This document shows positions 6,323 to 7,179 of a DNA stretch of 7,179 nucleotides, piece by piece. A model generated the notes under the pieces. The model was not told where the DNA came from and did not search any database. It worked only from the letters and a program-made list of their open reading frames with translations. Numbering within the stretch: position 1 is the stretch's first letter; every line of letters starts with the position of its first letter. Made by a program: the position numbers and the translations under genes. The stretch is from Nitrosomonadales bacterium (GTDB lineage Bacteria > Pseudomonadota > Gammaproteobacteria > Burkholderiales > SG8-41), in NCBI GenBank assembly GCA_009885185.1, contig VFLF01000682.1, forward strand, positions 1 through 7,179, read 5' to 3'.

Positions 6323-6721
6323 TTAGGCAGCTATAAACCCCGGCAACCTGGAAGCCTTCACATCGAAGGTTGCAGTCGCTCGACATCCAAGCCGTCGGTT
6401 TTGGACACCAATCAGACAATCAGCGAAATCGGCAGTCGTATCCTTCCAGATGAAAAGAGCCTCTTCGATGGCAGGCTCATCCTCGAATCGAACATCAGTA
6501 GCATCGAGCAAGCCCGAGATTGATTCAATGATCCGATTCTTCGGCAGGCTGTATCTGCTCCGTAGCACCCATTCGGTTTCCAAGAGAACCAACTGACTTA
6601 CGAAAATGCGGCGCCCTGCCGCGACTTCACGCTTGATCAGCTTTTGTGCCTTCTCAAACTGAGCTTCGTTATCTCGAACCAGAAATCGAACGAGAACATT
6701 GGTATCGACCCCCAGCATCAC
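6323..6721 (-). CDS. vapC: VapC-like PIN-domain toxin (ribonuclease)
   Basis: The 132-residue protein opens MMLGVDTNVLVRFLVRD, the standard PIN-domain start with Asp6. The other acidic metal ligands are visible as Glu48 in LLETEWVL, Asp98 and Asp101 in ADFADCLIG, and Asp120 in TFD. By family knowledge such toxins are Mg-dependent endoribonucleases that cleave tRNA or rRNA and are neutralised by the cognate antitoxin. ATG 6721-6719 overlaps the antitoxin stop as ATGA, the usual arrangement for translational coupling that keeps toxin in step with antitoxin. Length and residues are complete, so it looks functional. Its stop lies 16 bp before the start of the nuclease-transposase fusion. The target RNA cannot be read from sequence. 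Confidence 0.92.
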   Translation of the reverse strand: MMLGVDTNVLVRFLVRDNEAQFEKAQKLIKREVAAGRRIFVSQLVLLETEWVLRSRYSLPKNRIIESISGLLDATDVRFEDEPAIEEALFIWKDTTADFADCLIGVQNRRLGCRATATFDVKASRLPGFIAA

Positions 6722-6936
6722 CGCGACAGCTGCTCAACAGGAATAGGCTTGCGACCCTTCTTGTGTAAAACACCCGCCAGTTCGGTGACACTCTTGGTCT
6801 TTACTCGCATGACAACAGTGGCATCTGGCATCAACGTGAATGTCATCCGGTCTCCGGCCTTCATGGAAAGACTATCCCGGATTTCCTTGGGAATCGTTGT
6901 TTGCCCTTTGCTAGTAAGTGTGGCGTCGTTTGACAT
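6718..6936 (-). CDS. vapB: AbrB/MazE/SpoVT-fold antitoxin (VapB-like)
   Basis: The 72-residue protein contains the swapped-hairpin DNA-binding motif of AbrB-type antitoxins: ATLTSKGQTTIPKEIRDSLSMKAGDRMTF at about residues 5-33. The C-terminal segment (KSVTELAGVLHKKGRKPIPVEQL) is the kind that wraps around the toxin. It should bind and inhibit the downstream VapC and, as a dimer, repress its own promoter. The start at ATG 6936-6934 is well supported by AGGAG (complement of 6943-6947) with 6 nt spacing. It is first in the apparent operon vapB-vapC-fusion transposase, so autorepression by VapB could also limit transposase expression. Confidence 0.92.
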   Translation of the reverse strand: MSNDATLTSKGQTTIPKEIRDSLSMKAGDRMTFTLMPDATVVMRVKTKSVTELAGVLHKKGRKPIPVEQLSR

Positions 6937-6954
6937 TGCATTCTCCTATTTTCC

Positions 6955-6975
6955 TTACGTATAGCATTATAGTAA
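6955..6975. promoter_or_regulatory. Imperfect palindrome over the vapB -10, candidate VapBC operator
   Basis: Read on the minus strand, TTAC-TATA and TATA-C-GTAA halves flank ATGC, giving an inverted repeat with one extra base in one half. It covers the TATAAT hexamer, where an AbrB-fold autorepressor would block RNA polymerase. Function is inferred from position and symmetry only. Confidence 0.4.
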
Positions 6976-6994
6976 GACGATTGATTGCTGGCAA
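6966..6994 (-). promoter_or_regulatory. Sigma-70-type promoter for the vapBC-transposase unit
   Basis: On the minus strand TTGCCA (complement of 6989-6994, 5 of 6 consensus) is followed after exactly 17 bp by a perfect TATAAT (complement of 6966-6971). The -10 ends 29 bp before the vapB ATG, leaving a short leader with a good ribosome binding site. This is the strongest promoter-like sequence seen in the window. Confidence 0.75.
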
Positions 6995-7003
6995 TATGCT
7001 GAT

Positions 7004-7055
7004 GATTTGTTATCTGAAAGGCTGCCCTACGGCACTGTACTGACCGTCTGCTGAT
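7004..7055 (-). repeat. Candidate right end of the transposon
   Basis: Its reverse complement reads ATCAG, TCAGTAC, GCAG, TTC, AGATA and AAA in the same order as 3476-3528, with gaps of 1-3 bp. It lies upstream of the vapB promoter and ends where the 26-bp inverted repeat begins. Confidence 0.4.
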
Positions 7056-7141
7056 GTTAAGGGTTGTCCGACGCCTGCCCTGAGGCCCGACGTGTGCATG
7101 CTCAACGCTGCGGGCGGGCAGGCGTCGGACAACCCTTAACA
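7055..7141. repeat. Perfect 26-bp inverted repeat with 35-nt loop
   Basis: 7055-7080 and 7116-7141 are exact reverse complements over 26 bp (outer ends TGTTAAGGG / CCCTTAACA), a GC-rich and very stable stem. The loop adds GCCCG (7085-7089) pairing with CGGGC (7111-7115), and a GCATGC palindrome near its tip. There is no T-tract, so it is not a standard terminator. The outer GTTAAGG does not satisfy the integron GTTRRRY core. It could be a small palindromic element, a pair of abutting transposon ends or a folded recombination/replication site; I do not recognise the family. The remaining bases 7142-7179 hold nothing I can call. Confidence 0.9.
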
Positions 7142-7179
7142 GTAGCGTAAGTTCGAAGAATCGTAGACCAGCCGGTCGA

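Larger units (their letters stand above)
3476..7055. mobile_element. Putative IS66-like insertion carrying vapBC and a nuclease-transposase fusion
   Basis: All three minus-strand genes lie between weak inverted ends. The left end (3476-3528) and the reverse complement of the right end (7004-7055) share, in the same order and at similar distances, ATCAG, TCAGTAC, GCAG, TTC, AGATA and AAA, with small gaps. Roughly 32 of 53 aligned positions agree by hand. The content is a full-length DDE transposase plus a toxin-antitoxin pair. Base composition is visibly less GC-rich than in pgi, consistent with transfer. Neither the usual IS66 GTAAGCG-type terminus nor an 8-bp target duplication is seen, so the boundaries are tentative. 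Confidence 0.45.

Noticed and set aside
3478..7052. 8-bp target-site duplication expected for an IS66-type insertion
   Set aside because: Bases flanking the candidate ends (CAGGCTAT on the left, CGTCTGCT on the right) do not match, so no duplication is claimed.
7055..7141. Integron attC site
   Set aside because: The outer bases read GTTAAGG, which breaks the GTTRRRY core at its last position. The stem is perfectly paired, without the extrahelical bases expected of attC.
3225..7163. Alternative element ends: CGATTC-type sequence at 3225-3246 against the complement of 7142-7163
   Set aside because: The match needs a 2-bp gap and agrees at only about 15 positions. The left copy falls inside the 404-bp unit, making it a less coherent boundary than 3476/7055.

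Overview
The window looks like a proteobacterial chromosome segment, most plausibly betaproteobacterial. This is inferred from the high-GC housekeeping block, the EI24-family membrane protein and the style of the thiolase and Pgi sequences; no RNA marker is present. It splits into a conserved left part (about 1-2840) and an accessory right part (about 2841-7179).

Left part. The window opens inside the last 50 codons of a thiolase gene on the + strand. Convergent to it is an EI24-domain membrane protein gene (247-993, minus) whose last codons and stop codon lie inside a tandem 7-bp repeat array (204-266, degenerate to 286). That gene diverges from pgi, glucose-6-phosphate isomerase (1048-2637, plus, GTG start). 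The 54-bp divergent region holds a perfect 8-bp inverted repeat, 1015-1022 with 1035-1042. A 68-codon gene resembling DUF6494 (2634-2840) overlaps the end of pgi by 4 bp (ATGA), so the two are probably translationally coupled.

Right part. From 2841 to 3552 there is no credible gene, but the DNA is dense in repeats. A 404-bp unit (2981-3384) is bounded by inverted 35-bp arms that match at 33 positions. Each arm carries two GATTATG motifs 17 bp apart, and a further copy of the core motif lies inside. A bulged 12-bp hairpin follows at 3406-3442. Beyond it, three genes run leftward on the minus strand, apparently as one transcription unit with a strong sigma-70-type promoter at 6966-6994: a VapB-like AbrB-fold antitoxin, a VapC-like PIN toxin (ATGA overlap), and, 16 bp further on, a 917-residue fusion protein. 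The fusion joins a TM0106/RecB-like (Cas4-like) nuclease module, a YprB-like DEDD exonuclease domain, a zinc ribbon and a complete IS66-type DDE transposase. Weak, gapped inverted repeats at 3476-3528 and 7004-7055 enclose all three genes and may be the ends of the element, which would make vapBC a passenger addiction module. No target-site duplication is visible. The right edge holds a perfect 26-bp inverted repeat with a 35-nt loop (7055-7141), starting exactly where the candidate right end stops.

The most interesting object is the vapB-vapC-nuclease/transposase unit. It combines end-processing nuclease folds with a DDE transposase in one polypeptide and appears to be co-transcribed with a toxin-antitoxin pair. 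The inverted-repeat unit at 2981-3384, which contains no gene, comes second.
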